Numbered from the stretch's first letter, positions 1 through 8,548 are shown. The stretch: 64,000 nucleotides of DNA from Neolewinella aurantiaca (GCF_008014675.1 NZ_VOXD01000001.1:124001-188000), one strand, 5' to 3'. The notes: generated from the sequence alone by a model not told the origin. Program-made: numbers and translations.

Positions 1-369
1 TTGATGTCTGGGACGTATACAAATTACCGGGTGGCGAAGTTCAATAAAAAAGGAGTGAGCGGAATGTTTTCCCTGGTTCGGTAGCCTTCTTCGAAAACCA
101 GCTGGCACCTCTTTCGGGGCTCCGGATTTACCTTCAGCGTAATGCTCATGCCGTCTTCTGAAAAGATGAAATCTTCAGCTCTCAGGATGTGCACGGGCCC
201 TAAGGGGCCGATGCCGTGCGAACGCTTAGCGGGATTCGTGAGGGCGGAATTCGTGTGAGTGGTGGTTTTTTAACAGGTCGTTCAACTGAGCTGTTTTTTA
301 CCAAACCCTGCATCCTGCGTGCGCGCCGAATGGCTTTTTTGGCGAGAACGCAGGATGCAAAGAAGGTTT
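1..369. other. Non-coding left edge
   Basis: No gene is supported here. A minus-strand open frame ends at position 24 but has no ATG and only a possible GTG near 196, so it is not called. The right part holds two inverted copies of the dispersed motif (309-327 and 341-360) that could fold into a hairpin just downstream of the broken membrane-protein gene. Confidence 0.6.
309..327 (+). repeat. Dispersed motif, GCATCCTGCG variant
   Basis: TGCATCCTGCGTGCGCGCC, followed 13 bases later by an inverted partial copy at 341-360. The pair lies just 3' of the membrane-protein gene fragment that ends at 370. Confidence 0.75.
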
Positions 370-675
370 TCAGACAAGATGGTCGGCAATGGCCCGCTCC
401 TGCGGTTTCTGAAAGATCTTTTGAATGCGGGGTTGCAGGAACCAGATACCGACGGGCCAAAGAATGAATAAAATGAAAAGAGAGAGCCAGCGCCGGTGCC
501 CTTCTGCCCGCATCAGTAAGCTGGCTAAAACTCCGTAGACCACCAAGCGAGGGATAAACCATGTGCCCAGGATTAGCATCACCGAAAACCAGTAACTGGT
601 CTGGTTTGGAACGGTACTTGCGCCACCGAGAGACTCACTTGCCTTGATCGGAGGCACATCCATTGCAAAGACCAA
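370..675 (-). pseudogene. C-terminal half of a split membrane-protein gene
   Basis: This 101-codon frame encodes two or three membrane spans and ends in a motif, WPVGIWFLQPR, that matches LFPLGIWWLQPR at the end of the intact 210-residue protein at 10827-11459. The frame opens with TTG, not ATG, and reads back in frame through CAA CTG into the edge of the palindromic element at 687. If the element is removed it continues the frame left at 852-898, and the rebuilt protein is about 208 residues, like the paralogue. I infer that this is the 3' part of a gene broken by insertion. It might still be translated alone from TTG. No function is known for the family; it is a polytopic inner-membrane protein. 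Confidence 0.7.
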
Positions 676-686
676 CAGTTGCCATA

Positions 687-851
687 TATACCGGAACCAA
701 AGTGGTTTGGGACTTTATCGCTTGTTATCGCGGCGTCTGGCGGCGTTGCTAAAAACCTTACCTAGCTCAGGCTAGGCGCGGCTTTCAGCGCCTAACCAGC
801 CACCACGCTAACGGCGCGCTAATTGTCCCAAACCACTTCGTTTCCGGTATA
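687..851. mobile_element. 165-bp palindromic miniature element
   Basis: The ends are inverted repeats: TATACCGGAA, two variable bases, then AAGTGGTTTGGGAC on each side (687-713 and 825-851). The interior is also roughly palindromic, with CTGGCGGCGTTGC facing GCGCCTAACCAGC. It has no coding capacity. It sits inside a membrane-protein gene; removing it with one TATA copy restores the reading frame, which points to insertion with duplication of TA or TATA. Related elements occur at 3602, 13774 and 26707. Confidence 0.8.
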
Positions 852-898
852 ATAAGAGCAAGTGTCGCTGTAGCGATCAGCCATGAGATCCAAAACAG

Positions 899-1159
899 TC
901 ACTTTAGCCAGGCTTTGGGTTCAATGAGATGCAATAAGTACCGGCCAAGTGTAACTGCCCACAACTGGAAGATCACGAGGCCAGTTCCCAGGCCAGCAAA
1001 TACCAATACCGTAGCAACATCTTCTCCATAGCTTGGCTCACTTCCTGCGACAAGCAAGACGACAATGATACAGACAATGCCCAGTAGGAATGACAGAATG
1101 GGTAAACCTGCAGTAATGAAAAAAAATTTCCAGGCACGGAACGTCAGTAATCGTTTCAT
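899..1159 (-). pseudogene. N-terminal half of the split membrane-protein gene
   Basis: 86 codons from ATG at 1159 with two strong membrane spans, then TGA at 899-901. Past the TGA the same frame encodes a third hydrophobic span (LFWISWLIATATLALII) up to the palindromic element. Spacing and pattern follow the paralogue at 10827-11459, where WLK-stop-LFWIS aligns with GLKILLLLI. The gene therefore has two lesions, a premature TGA and the inserted element. A longer start at 1198 is possible but would overlap ribBA, and MKRLLTFRAW is the more natural N-terminus. It follows ribBA by about 26 bases and was probably the last gene of that transcript. Confidence 0.7.
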
Positions 1160-1184
1160 CGCATGAAGGTAACCAGATCCAATT

Positions 1185-2363
1185 CTACATCCCCACAAAC
1201 TCTACCACCTCAAGGCCGTAGCCTTCCAGCCCAATGCGGTTACGCGGGCTGTTGCTGAGGATGCGAAGCTTGGATACCTTAAGGTCGCGCAGAATCTGCG
1301 CACCGATCCCGAAATCCCGTTGGTCCATACTGGCGGGCTGAGAGAGCTTGGCGGCCTGGCCGTCCTGCATCCGGCTTTTCAAGAGCCGGAGACCGGCAAT
1401 GATCTCGCTGCCATCCTGATGAGGGCGCATGAAAAGCAGAATACCACTACCGGCTTCGCTGATTTTCTCCAGCGGGCCGTGCAGCCCGGTACTGTAACCA
1501 GACAGGAGGCTGTGCAGCAAATCGCGGCTGCTGGTACTGCTGTGTACGCGGGTAAGTACGGGCTCGTCCTGCAGCCACTCACCGTGGGTGAGGGCCAGGT
1601 GAACGTCGTTGTTGGTTGTTTGGCGGTAAGCGTAGAGCTTGAATGGCCCGTAGCGGGTTTCGAGGTCCATGCTGAATTCGCACTCAACGAGCCGCTCCGT
1701 TTGCAGGCGGTAGGCGACGAGGTCTTCGATGCTGATGATTTTCAGGTCGTGCTCTTTGGCCAGTTCGATGAGGTAAGGCAGGCGGGCCATTTCTCCGTCG
1801 GGCTTGAGGATTTCGACGATTACTCCGGCGGGGTAGAGGTTGGCCATCCGGGCGAGGTCTACAGCCGCTTCGGTGTGTCCGGTTCTGCGCAGAACGCCAC
1901 CTTTGACGGCGCGCAGCGGAAAGACGTGCCCGGGGCGGGTAAAGTCAGTCGGCTTGGCGGAGTGCTCGGTCATCCGGCGGATGCAGGTAGCACGATCGTA
2001 AGCGGATATACCAGTGGTACACCCGTGACCAATCAGATCGATGGTGACGCTGAAGGCCGTTTCGTGAACGTCTGTATTGGCTTCTACCATTTTGGTGAGG
2101 CCAAGGCGGTCGGCCTTTTCTTCTTCGATGGGCGTACAGATGAGCCCACGGCCGTAGGTGGCCATGAAGTTGATCAGTTCGGGCGTAACGCGCTCGGCGG
2201 CACAAACGAAGTCGCCTTCGTTTTCCCTGTCTTCGTCGTCTACAACGATGACAATTTTTCCCGCCCGAATGTCGGCTACGGCTTCTTCGATAGTGTTGAG
2301 TTGCAGCCGTTGGTTAGTCGGTGCGGAGGTGTCGTCAGTGACGTTGAGATGGTTGCCAGACAT
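1185..2363 (-). CDS. ribBA: DHBP synthase with degenerate GTP cyclohydrolase II domain (RibBA-like)
   Basis: 392 residues. Residues 20-225 form a complete 3,4-dihydroxy-2-butanone 4-phosphate synthase domain: [10 protein letters not shown] acid cluster, ICTP, the HVFPLRA segment and [13 protein letters not shown]. It makes the four-carbon unit of riboflavin from ribulose 5-phosphate. Residues 226-392 have the cyclohydrolase II fold pattern ([32 protein letters not shown]), but the zinc cysteines expected in CLTGDVFGSLRCDCG are replaced by [17 protein letters not shown], and the EGRGIGL loop is absent. I infer that only the synthase half is active, as reported for some RibBA homologues (RibBX type). 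The start overlaps the end of the upstream glycosyltransferase gene by 29 bases, so the two are probably co-transcribed. The later pathway gene ribH is at 50167. Confidence 0.93.
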   Translation of the reverse strand: MSGNHLNVTDDTSAPTNQRLQLNTIEEAVADIRAGKIVIVVDDEDRENEGDFVCAAERVTPELINFMATYGRGLICTPIEEEKADRLGLTKMVEANTDVHETAFSVTIDLIGHGCTTGISAYDRATCIRRMTEHSAKPTDFTRPGHVFPLRAVKGGVLRRTGHTEAAVDLARMANLYPAGVIVEILKPDGEMARLPYLIELAKEHDLKIISIEDLVAYRLQTERLVECEFSMDLETRYGPFKLYAYRQTTNNDVHLALTHGEWLQDEPVLTRVHSSTSSRDLLHSLLSGYSTGLHGPLEKISEAGSGILLFMRPHQDGSEIIAGLRLLKSRMQDGQAAKLSQPASMDQRDFGIGAQILRDLKVSKLRILSNSPRNRIGLEGYGLEVVEFVGM

Positions 2364-3537
2364 TGGATTTGATTCCGGTTAGGTAACGCCAGAAACCGAC
2401 TAAGAGAGCGGCGTTCATGGCAATAAAATAGCTTGTGAAACGGCCAGGGCGAAAATGGACGTTGAGCAGTGTCAGGGCCTGATCTAATCCGACGAGCAGT
2501 AAGATCATTCCCAACAAAACAAGCAACAGCAACCCGGGCCAATAGTTGTTTTCGGGGCCTAAAGTTACCACAAAGAGGACCCACGCCATCAACCCAATCA
2601 GGAGAAGGAAGGGAGTCCACCACCGCAGGATTTTATGGCTGAAGATGGCAAAGGCCAGCGGATTTTTCCAGAATGGCCACCATAGTTTGCGGAAACGTAC
2701 GAGGTTTTGCCAGTTGCCACTGCTGATGCGCACCTTGCGGCGAAACTCGTCCTGAATCGATTGCCCTACGGCTTCTTCCACCACCGCCCGGGGGCTGCTG
2801 AGGCCGAGAAAGCCTTGCTCGTAAGCGGCCATGCAGAGAAAAAAATCATCGACCAGAAAGTTCTCCGGTACAGGGGTATATGCCCGGGCGCGCACGGCCC
2901 AGCAGCCGCCAAAGGGGCCAACCATTGCGCCCCAGCGCCGGCCTTCGGCCCGCTTTATTTCAACTTCGCGGTGGATGTACGATTCTTCGGCCTGCCCGAT
3001 GCCTTCCTCCGTTCCTCCGGTCTGGACCATGGTTGCATCAACGACGCCGATGCGGGCGTCGTTCAACATAGGACGAACCAGTTCGCTGATGGTATCGGGG
3101 CGCAGGATCACCGATGCATCGGTAATGATGAAGATGGTTTCCGGATGCTGGTTGGAGGCGGCAAGCTGATTGATGATGCCCGGTTTGCCCTGGCGGGTAG
3201 TGAACAAGGAGGGGCAAAAGCGGGCGTCGGCGTCGGCCTGCTCGGTCAGCATTTGGTTGGTGGCATCGGTACTGCAGTCGCTGCCGATGAAGAAGTTTAA
3301 CTCGCCGGGGTAATCCTGAGCTGCGAGGCTGGCGAGCTTTTGCGGAAGTACCGTCTCTTCGTTGTGGGCCGCCATCAGAACGGCCACTGCGGGCCAGGAG
3401 CTGTGCCCGTTATCCGTTTTTTGCACCTGCGGCCCCGCCCCCGGTGCCGTACCCGATGACCCCGAAACCACCCACAGCGGATAGATCACGTAGGTATGGA
3501 GTACGCCGAGTACACATAGGAGAAGGATGATGAGCAT
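2335..3537 (-). CDS. Membrane-anchored family 2 glycosyltransferase
   Basis: 400 residues from ATG at 3537. One N-terminal membrane span is followed by a GT2 domain ([21 protein letters not shown], an ITDAS motif in the DxD position, then [22 protein letters not shown], which resembles the Q/RxxRW acceptor-binding segment), and then three C-terminal spans. This is the layout of processive or membrane-linked synthases that build surface polysaccharide on the inner face of the membrane. A TACCTTTG promoter box lies only 16 bases upstream of this start, which argues against the in-frame ATG at 3615. The 3' end overlaps ribBA. Substrate unknown. Confidence 0.88.
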   Translation of the reverse strand: MLIILLLCVLGVLHTYVIYPLWVVSGSSGTAPGAGPQVQKTDNGHSSWPAVAVLMAAHNEETVLPQKLASLAAQDYPGELNFFIGSDCSTDATNQMLTEQADADARFCPSLFTTRQGKPGIINQLAASNQHPETIFIITDASVILRPDTISELVRPMLNDARIGVVDATMVQTGGTEEGIGQAEESYIHREVEIKRAEGRRWGAMVGPFGGCWAVRARAYTPVPENFLVDDFFLCMAAYEQGFLGLSSPRAVVEEAVGQSIQDEFRRKVRISSGNWQNLVRFRKLWWPFWKNPLAFAIFSHKILRWWTPFLLLIGLMAWVLFVVTLGPENNYWPGLLLLVLLGMILLLVGLDQALTLLNVHFRPGRFTSYFIAMNAALLVGFWRYLTGIKSNVWQPSQRH

Positions 3538-3553
3538 AATCAATGACACGGAG

Positions 3554-3561
3554 CAAAGGTA
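3554..3561 (-). promoter_or_regulatory. Bacteroidota -7 box for the glycosyltransferase-ribBA unit
   Basis: TACCTTTG read on the minus strand, 16 bases before the start codon; it fits the TAnnTTTG consensus of the Bacteroidota primary sigma factor. The implied transcript start leaves a leader of about 10 bases. Confidence 0.55.
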
Positions 3562-3601
3562 AGTGCCGCAGATGTACCAGTACAATCGGTACGGTAAGGA
3601 A

Positions 3602-3634
3602 TATACCTGAACCACTTCGTTTCAGGTATAATAA
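3602..3634. repeat. Short derivative of the TATACC palindromic element
   Basis: TATACCTGAA facing TTTCAGGTATA around CCACTTCG. Bases 3611-3634 match the right end of the element at 687-851 (833-856) with one difference, including the flanking ATAATAA. Probably a collapsed or solo end. Confidence 0.6.
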
Positions 3635-3694
3635 CTGTGTTGACCGGTTTTTTTGGGAAAGGGCCGCCGTTGCGGCTTATTCAGGGGAATCCAC

Positions 3695-4426
3695 TCACTG
3701 TAGCGTCATCCAGACAAATGCAGCGAGGGCGGCTCCCCCCAGTGGGGCCACGATCGGAATCCAGGCGTAAGACCAGTTGCTGCTCCCTTTGCCGGGAATG
3801 GGAAGGATAGCATGGGCGATACGAGGCCCCAGGTCTCTTGCCGGGTTGATGGCGTAGCCGGTGGTTCCCCCCAGACTCAGGCCTACGGCCAAAACGACGA
3901 GCGCCACAGGCAGAGCGTCGAGCGAGCCGAGCTTTCCCTCCGGTGTGCCGAAGTTGGGAGCTGTCAGGTAAAGAACCGCAATGAGAAAGGCGAAGGTTCC
4001 GAGAAACTCGGACATGAAATTAGAGGGCGTATCCTTAATAGCTGGCCCTGTGGCAAAAGTGCCGAGAATCGTAGCCTGGTCTTCCTCGGCCCGGTAGTGC
4101 GGCCGGTAATGCATCCAAGCCAGGGTGGCGCCCAGGATACCGCCCAGCAACTGGGCAATGATGTAGCCCGGTATAAGAGCGGGATCGAACTTCCCGGTGA
4201 TTGTCAACGCGAGCGTAACCGCCGGATTGAGGTGCGCGCCCGATGCGGGCGCGGCCACGAAAACACCAATGAAAACGGCCATCGCCCAGCCGAAGGATAT
4301 TACGATCCAACCACTCGATTTGCCGTAGGTCCCTTTCAGGGAGGTGTTGGCGTTAACGCCACAACCAAACAACAACAGGAGGGTGGTGCCCACAAATTCG
4401 GCGATGTAAGCGGTAAGTTCTTGCAT
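3695..4426 (-). CDS. Aquaglyceroporin (MIP family, GlpF-like)
   Basis: 243 residues with six predicted membrane spans and both pore motifs: HLNPAVT (NPA at 67-69) and AINPARDLGPR (NPA at 194-196). The Asp after the second NPAR is the usual mark of glycerol-conducting members rather than pure water channels. It would let glycerol and similar small polyols across the inner membrane. No glycerol kinase or dehydrogenase lies next to it. A TACCTTAG promoter box is 25 bases upstream. Length and motifs are normal for the family; exact substrate is inferred. Confidence 0.92.
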   Translation of the reverse strand: MQELTAYIAEFVGTTLLLLFGCGVNANTSLKGTYGKSSGWIVISFGWAMAVFIGVFVAAPASGAHLNPAVTLALTITGKFDPALIPGYIIAQLLGGILGATLAWMHYRPHYRAEEDQATILGTFATGPAIKDTPSNFMSEFLGTFAFLIAVLYLTAPNFGTPEGKLGSLDALPVALVVLAVGLSLGGTTGYAINPARDLGPRIAHAILPIPGKGSSNWSYAWIPIVAPLGGAALAAFVWMTLQ

Positions 4427-4451
4427 GATCTTTTCTTAAACAGGTGCGGTG

Positions 4452-4459
4452 CTAAGGTA
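4452..4459 (-). promoter_or_regulatory. -7 box of the aquaporin gene
   Basis: TACCTTAG on the minus strand, about 25 bases ahead of the start codon, matching TAnnTTnG. Confidence 0.45.
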
Positions 4460-4472
4460 GACTTATTTTTTA

Positions 4473-4859
4473 TTGCCGCTTTGTACGAGCTTACGTCATG
4501 AAATTCTGGCTGCTGCCGATAAAGAAGAGCCCCCGCTGATCATCAAAAAGAAAGGTCGGCCCAAAAAGTCAAAGGGGCGCAACTTAATGGACCGATTGGT
4601 ACTGTATGAGGATTACGTGCTCAATTTTACGATGAAGGAAAACGTCCCGCCCTCTAACAACTTAGCCGAGCGAGACATTCGTCTGTGGAAAACCAAGCTC
4701 AAAGTGAGTGGCTGCTTACCTACGATCGACGGGGCCAAACGATATGCTCGTATCAAAGGCTTTTGTTCGACAGTCCGAAAGCATGCCTTGTCTGTTTATG
4801 AGCAACTTCTCGCCGCCATGGATGGGCGTAGCTTCCTCTTCGAAGGTCTGACTACTTAA
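4473..4859 (+). pseudogene. IS66 family transposase, C-terminal remnant
   Basis: About 120 residues matching the end of the IS66 DDE transposase: VPPSNNLAERDIRLWKTKLK, which carries the third catalytic acidic residue, then SGCLPTIDGAKRYARIKGFCSTVRK. IS66 transposases are usually 450-530 residues, so three quarters are missing, including the first two catalytic acids. The frame only opens with a TTG a few codons before recognisable sequence. No left end, orfA/orfB partners or intact inverted repeats are visible. It is a dead remnant between the aquaporin promoter and a candidate RNA gene. Confidence 0.88.
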
Positions 4860-4980
4860 ACAGTTACTCCGCTTTTTTTTCGCTTCGGGCGAAGGATTTC
4901 TTTCTTCAGGTTGTCTGATTAAAAGAGGCATCAACGCAGGCGAAGACATTTTAACACCTTTTAACGTTGTTCCGTCTCCC

Positions 4981-5143
4981 GAAAGTGAGTGACTTTCTGA
5001 TTGTACTACGTCTTAAAACTGTATCCGGAGGAGAAATCAAATGTTATCCCCCGGAAAACAAGATATGTTTTTCATGATATGAATATGGGTTTTAGGTGTT
5101 TTTCTAGGAGGGTCCGGACTTAAGTCCGGACCTTCTGTTTTTT
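4981..5143 (+). ncRNA. Candidate structured RNA, copy A
   Basis: Not a known family to me. In order: hairpin GAAAGT/ACTTTC (4981-4997), a box ACTACGTCTTAAAA (5005-5018), a second hairpin CCGG-A-GG/CC-C-CCGG (5025-5054), ACAAGATAT (5058-5066), a 40-base block starting TTTTTCATGATATGAATA, and a 15-bp hairpin followed by a T run (5103-5143), which is an intrinsic terminator. A second copy at 24461-24811 has the same parts in the same order; the block is almost identical and the hairpins differ in sequence but stay paired. No promoter is obvious for this copy, so its 5' end is uncertain. No open frame explains the conservation. Confidence 0.55.
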
Positions 5144-5209
5144 GGTGAGGTGTGGTTTCACGAGACTGCTGTTGCATTTTTGATTTACCTTACCGGAAAC
5201 TGCCTTACC

Positions 5210-6037
5210 ATGTCTCTCCGAGTACCCGCCATTATCATTTTGCTTCTGTCCTTTTTTCAGTGCGCCTCCGATTCGGGAGCGACCGGCCATGAGGCGGGTG
5301 GTAACCCGACTTTCGAGTCCTTTGACGGTCAGCAGATCTCGTACCGGGACGGCGGAGACGGCCCGGCAGTGATGCTTCTCCACGGTTTCATCAACGATGG
5401 TTCCAGTTGGCTGCAGACCCAACTTTATGGCCAGTTGGTAAACAGTGGCTACCGGGTAATTATCCCTGATATGCGGGGCAACGGCTTTTCGGCGAAGCCG
5501 CACACCGACGAAGCCTACGCCAACGACGCGGAAGTAAAAGACCTGATGATACTCGCCGATGAACTCGAACTTGATTCCTACATCGCTATTGGCTACTCGC
5601 GGGGCTCGATCGTTTTGGCAAAACTCCTGACGGAAGATAAGCGGATATCCCGCGCCGTACTTGGAGGAATGGGCGTCGATTTTACCGATCCGGACTGGCC
5701 CCGGCGCAAACAATTTGCCGCAGCTTTTGCCGGAGAAACCACCCCCGAAACCGAAGGTGCCGTCGAATACGCAAAATCAGTCAATGCCGACCTCAAAGCA
5801 CTGCACCTGCTCCAGAAGCACCAGCCGGTCACTTCTTTGGATCAACTGCGAAGCATCGATGTACCGGTATTGGTGGCTGTGGGGAGTTCGGATAAGGACA
5901 ATGGTGACCCCGGAGCGTTGGAGCGGCTGTTTCGCCACGGTAAACTGGCCATGATGCCCGGAGACCACAACAATACCTACAAAACTCCGGTGTTCGCCGC
6001 AGCGGTGATGGCTTTCGTAAAGGCCGGATCCAACTGA
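5210..6037 (+). CDS. Exported alpha/beta hydrolase
   Basis: 275 residues from ATG at 5210. A hydrophobic leader ends at Cys18, so it may be a lipoprotein, although the lipobox (SFFQC) is poor. The body is an alpha/beta hydrolase: oxyanion segment LLHGF, DMRGNGFS after strand 4, nucleophile elbow GYSRGS with Ser130, a late Asp in GSSDKDNGD, and the His in PGDHNN. That is a complete catalytic triad. The substrate cannot be told; esters, lactones or epoxides are all possible. It faces the gene at 6054 tail to tail with a 16-base gap. Confidence 0.85.
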   Translation: MSLRVPAIIILLLSFFQCASDSGATGHEAGGNPTFESFDGQQISYRDGGDGPAVMLLHGFINDGSSWLQTQLYGQLVNSGYRVIIPDMRGNGFSAKPHTDEAYANDAEVKDLMILADELELDSYIAIGYSRGSIVLAKLLTEDKRISRAVLGGMGVDFTDPDWPRRKQFAAAFAGETTPETEGAVEYAKSVNADLKALHLLQKHQPVTSLDQLRSIDVPVLVAVGSSDKDNGDPGALERLFRHGKLAMMPGDHNNTYKTPVFAAAVMAFVKAGSN

Positions 6038-6053
6038 TCGACTCTGTTCGCCC

Positions 6054-6590
6054 TTAGCGGTTCTTGACCACAGAGATTTCCAGAATGTAATCGCCAGAAC
6101 TCAATCCCTGGGCGCCGACGACGCCGATGGTGACGGGGTAGGGCCGGTTCACGGCCCGGAGCTCCACCTCCCGGACGTAGCTTTTGCGCGTCCGGCCAAG
6201 AACGTTGCGCGTCATCCTGAAATCGGCTTCGCAGCTTACGCAACTGTACAGTTCCGGCGGTAACGCACCTCCGCCGCCGGAGTAAGCGTAAAGGCTCAGG
6301 TCGGTGTTTATATCCTTCGGTGTAAGCCGGATGACCATCGTGGAGTACTTAGGGATTTCGGTTCGGTAAAAAACGTTGTTGCCCGAAAAGTGATCAACGC
6401 GCGGCTCTACGAAGCAGGCGTTTTGGGAACTCCAGGCCCAGTTGAGCGACGTAAGCGGGGCTCCGATTTCGAGCTGGCCCTCCCAGGCGAGCGATTTCCC
6501 CTGCTGGGCTTCGAGCAGAATGGGAGTCGCAATTTGAGCACCAACGGTACTACTTAAAAAAGCCAGGATGAAAAAAGTTAGAAAACGCAT
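6054..6590 (-). CDS. Small secreted beta-sandwich protein (PPC-like)
   Basis: 178 residues with a clear signal peptide (MRFLTFFILAFLSSTVGAQ). The mature part is rich in beta strands; the stretch YRTEIPKYSTMVIRLTPKD followed by LSLYAYSGGGG and the closing GDYILEISV resemble pre-peptidase C-terminal (PPC) domains, which often decorate secreted proteins. Two cysteines in SCVSC could form a disulfide. No catalytic motif is visible. A TAACTTTG box lies about 26 bases upstream. The PPC assignment is from strand pattern only. Confidence 0.75.
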   Translation of the reverse strand: MRFLTFFILAFLSSTVGAQIATPILLEAQQGKSLAWEGQLEIGAPLTSLNWAWSSQNACFVEPRVDHFSGNNVFYRTEIPKYSTMVIRLTPKDINTDLSLYAYSGGGGALPPELYSCVSCEADFRMTRNVLGRTRKSYVREVELRAVNRPYPVTIGVVGAQGLSSGDYILEISVVKNR

Positions 6591-6615
6591 AAGGGAATGA
6601 CGGGTTAGTGCAAAG

Positions 6616-6623
6616 CAAAGTTA
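6616..6623 (-). promoter_or_regulatory. -7 box for the secreted PPC-like gene
   Basis: TAACTTTG on the minus strand followed by CTTTGC, a good match to TAnnTTTG, about 26 bases before the ATG. Confidence 0.5.
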
Positions 6624-6682
6624 AGGGTTGCTACTCCGCCGTACCTCCATGAAAACCGGGAGGTTTGCCCCACAAACATAAA

Positions 6683-6709
6683 AGCCCCGCAACCAAAGGT
6701 TGCGGGGCT
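6683..6709 (-). terminator. Intrinsic terminator after trxA
   Basis: A perfect 12-bp stem AGCCCCGCAACC/GGTTGCGGGGCT with an AAA loop. On the minus strand it is followed by TTTT, and it lies 33 bases past the trxA stop. The plus strand also ends in a short T run, so it may work both ways. Confidence 0.85.
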
Positions 6710-6741
6710 CATTTTGTAAGTTTTACAACAGGTGGCTGGGC

Positions 6742-7068
6742 TTACGCCGCTACCAGCTGAGCTTCGAGTTTGTCTACCAGCGTTTGCTTGCTTGGTGCGC
6801 CGACGATAGTGTCTACTACCTCGCCACCCTTCATGATCAGGAGGGTCGGGATAGAGCGGATGCCATACTTCTGGCTGAGTTCTGGGTTGTCATCAACATC
6901 GACTTTGCCGATTTGAGCTTTGCCTTCGTAAGCAGTATGAAGTTCCTCAATGACGGGGCCGATAGCGCGGCAGGGGCCACACCATTGTGCCCAGAAGTCA
7001 ACGAGCGTTACGCCTTCATTATCGAGGACAGTTTCTTTGAAGTTGGAGTCAGTTAACTGAAGAGCCAT
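6742..7068 (-). CDS. trxA: Thioredoxin
   Basis: 108 residues from ATG at 7068 (MALQLTDSNF); the upstream in-frame ATG would add an unlikely leader. It contains the redox site WCGPC (Cys30 and Cys33), DFWAQ before it, the cis-proline loop IRSIPTLLIM and the usual GAPSKQTL end. It is a cytosolic protein-disulfide reductase, kept reduced by thioredoxin reductase. It is a single gene with its own terminator. Length and all core motifs are standard. Confidence 0.97.
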   Translation of the reverse strand: MALQLTDSNFKETVLDNEGVTLVDFWAQWCGPCRAIGPVIEELHTAYEGKAQIGKVDVDDNPELSQKYGIRSIPTLLIMKGGEVVDTIVGAPSKQTLVDKLEAQLVAA

Positions 7069-7163
7069 TATTAATTGGTATTTAGTTTTGTGTAAATCAC
7101 ACATTATTAACAACAACCTTCTTTAGGGATGGTTGAATCTTCTCATCCAAACGAATCGTTCAA

Positions 7164-8279
7164 TTGCCTGCATCCGACGCCACTCCGCCCCAAAGCTCCC
7201 GTTTTCTTCGCCTTTGGCCCGTAGGGCTGCTGGCGATTTTATTGCTTTTGCGTTGGCTTTTGCCCGCGGCAGCCATCGAAAAAGTGTACAGCCGTGGCGT
7301 CTTCGTCGGGGTCCGGAACGTTTGGGACTATACGCTGCCACAGTTGCCGGTACCTCTGTTTTACGTCTTTTGGCTGGGTGTTTTGGTGTGGATTGTCCGT
7401 ACCGGGGTCCTTTTTTGGCGCGCACGCAGGATGCAGGGGGGGGTGAAAAAGCAGTGGAAGCAGTTCGGTCTCCGGCTGCTGAATTCTGTTGCGTTGCTGG
7501 TGTCGGTTTTCCTTCTGGCCTGGGGGTTCAACTACGGCAGGGTAGAGGTGAACGACAAAATAGGCTTCGAAATGTACCAGCCCATCCTCGATGAATTGCG
7601 GCAGCGCGTTTACACCGAAGCGGCCGGGCTGGCCGATTGGCGGCAACGCATCACCTCCGACACGACCGCTCTTGGCCCGGAGCATTTCATCGAGCCGGAA
7701 GACGCGGTGAGGCACCTGGTCCGCCGGGCACTCACCTATCATGGGTACCCCGACCCGGGCCGGCCCCGTCTGCGTCAGCTTCGCCCCAGGGGCATCCTGC
7801 TGAAATGGAGCACCGCTGGCGTTTACTGGCCCTGGGCGGGCGAGGGCAACATAGACGCAGGCCTGCATCCGCTGCAGAAATATCCCGTCGGCGCTCACGA
7901 ACTGGCCCACGCGTATGGCTTTGGTGACGAAGGAACATGCACCTTCTGGGCCTGGCTCGCAGGGCAGGAAACCAAAGACCCGGTTGCCGCCTATGCATTC
8001 AAACTGGACTACTGGCGGCGCATTGCGGGGAAACTCCGGCAGCAGGAACCGCAGGCTTACTGGGAGTGGCGCGCTGCAAACCTCGACGCCGGCGTTCGGA
8101 ACGACCTGCAGGCCATCTACGACAACTCCGAACTATACAAAGACATCGCGCCCGTCATCCGGGATGCTGCCTACGATACCTACCTGAAAGCCCAGGGCAT
8201 CCACGAAGGATTGCTCAATTACGGCAAGGTCATTCAAATGGTGGAAGGCTACCGGAAATGGGAGAGAACTGGTCTTTAA
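7164..8279 (+). CDS. DUF3810 family membrane metalloprotease-like protein
   Basis: 371 residues. Three N-terminal membrane spans are followed by a soluble domain with HELAHAYGFGDE, an HExxH zinc-protease motif whose later Glu fits the gluzincin pattern. This is the arrangement of DUF3810, a family common in Bacteroidota; no substrate is established. The only start in reach is TTG at 7164; the first ATG would remove two membrane spans. A copy of the dispersed motif (7417-7435) lies inside the gene and encodes RARRMQ in the cytosolic loop after the second span. Family call firm, activity inferred. Confidence 0.85.
   Translation: MPASDATPPQSSRFLRLWPVGLLAILLLLRWLLPAAAIEKVYSRGVFVGVRNVWDYTLPQLPVPLFYVFWLGVLVWIVRTGVLFWRARRMQGGVKKQWKQFGLRLLNSVALLVSVFLLAWGFNYGRVEVNDKIGFEMYQPILDELRQRVYTEAAGLADWRQRITSDTTALGPEHFIEPEDAVRHLVRRALTYHGYPDPGRPRLRQLRPRGILLKWSTAGVYWPWAGEGNIDAGLHPLQKYPVGAHELAHAYGFGDEGTCTFWAWLAGQETKDPVAAYAFKLDYWRRIAGKLRQQEPQAYWEWRAANLDAGVRNDLQAIYDNSELYKDIAPVIRDAAYDTYLKAQGIHEGLLNYGKVIQMVEGYRKWERTGL
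7417..7435 (-). repeat. Dispersed motif inside the DUF3810 gene
   Basis: GGCGCGCACGCAGGATGCA, the GCATCC variant read on the coding strand; it encodes RARRMQ between membrane spans. Confidence 0.75.
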
Positions 8280-8390
8280 CTGTGCCTCTCAACCATCCCA
8301 CAGTTGTCGCGGCTTCAGCCGCTGACTCGTTGATGCAGGGCTTTCGATCAACGGTCTCCTGCCAGAGAGAAGCCGTGCCTTCAACCGTTC

Positions 8391-8410
8391 TTTGCACCGG
8401 CGGCCGCGCC
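8391..8410 (+). repeat. Dispersed motif (extended form)
   Basis: TTTGCACCGGCGGCCGCGCC. It belongs to a 38-base block (8375-8412) that recurs at 10791-10828 with three differences. Confidence 0.8.
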
Positions 8411-8440
8411 CTGAATGGTTAAAGGCTTAATATTCAATAA

Positions 8441-8548
8441 TGTGCATCGGGCGCAAACCAGATCGTCGCTCAACCCCCTCCCGGCCTCCCCACACCGCTG
8501 CGCTGGGGAGGAGCAATCGCGAAGATCTGGTTTGCGCCCATGTGCATC
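8441..8548. mobile_element. 92-bp MITE with 8-bp target duplication
   Basis: The 8-base direct repeat TGTGCATC (8441-8448 and 8541-8548) flanks inverted ends GGGCGCAAACCAGATC and GATCTGGTTTGCGCCC, with a CCTCCCC/GGGGAGG interior. No coding capacity. The perfect duplication suggests a fairly recent insertion by a transposase not encoded here. Confidence 0.72.

Noticed and set aside
24-282. Minus-strand frame at the left edge (ends in FATR)
   Set aside because: No ATG and no recognisable domain; too short to support as a gene.
1320-2372. 350-codon plus-strand open frame over ribBA
   Set aside because: Exactly antisense to a complete RibBA gene; the translation has no domain and reflects codon bias of the real gene.
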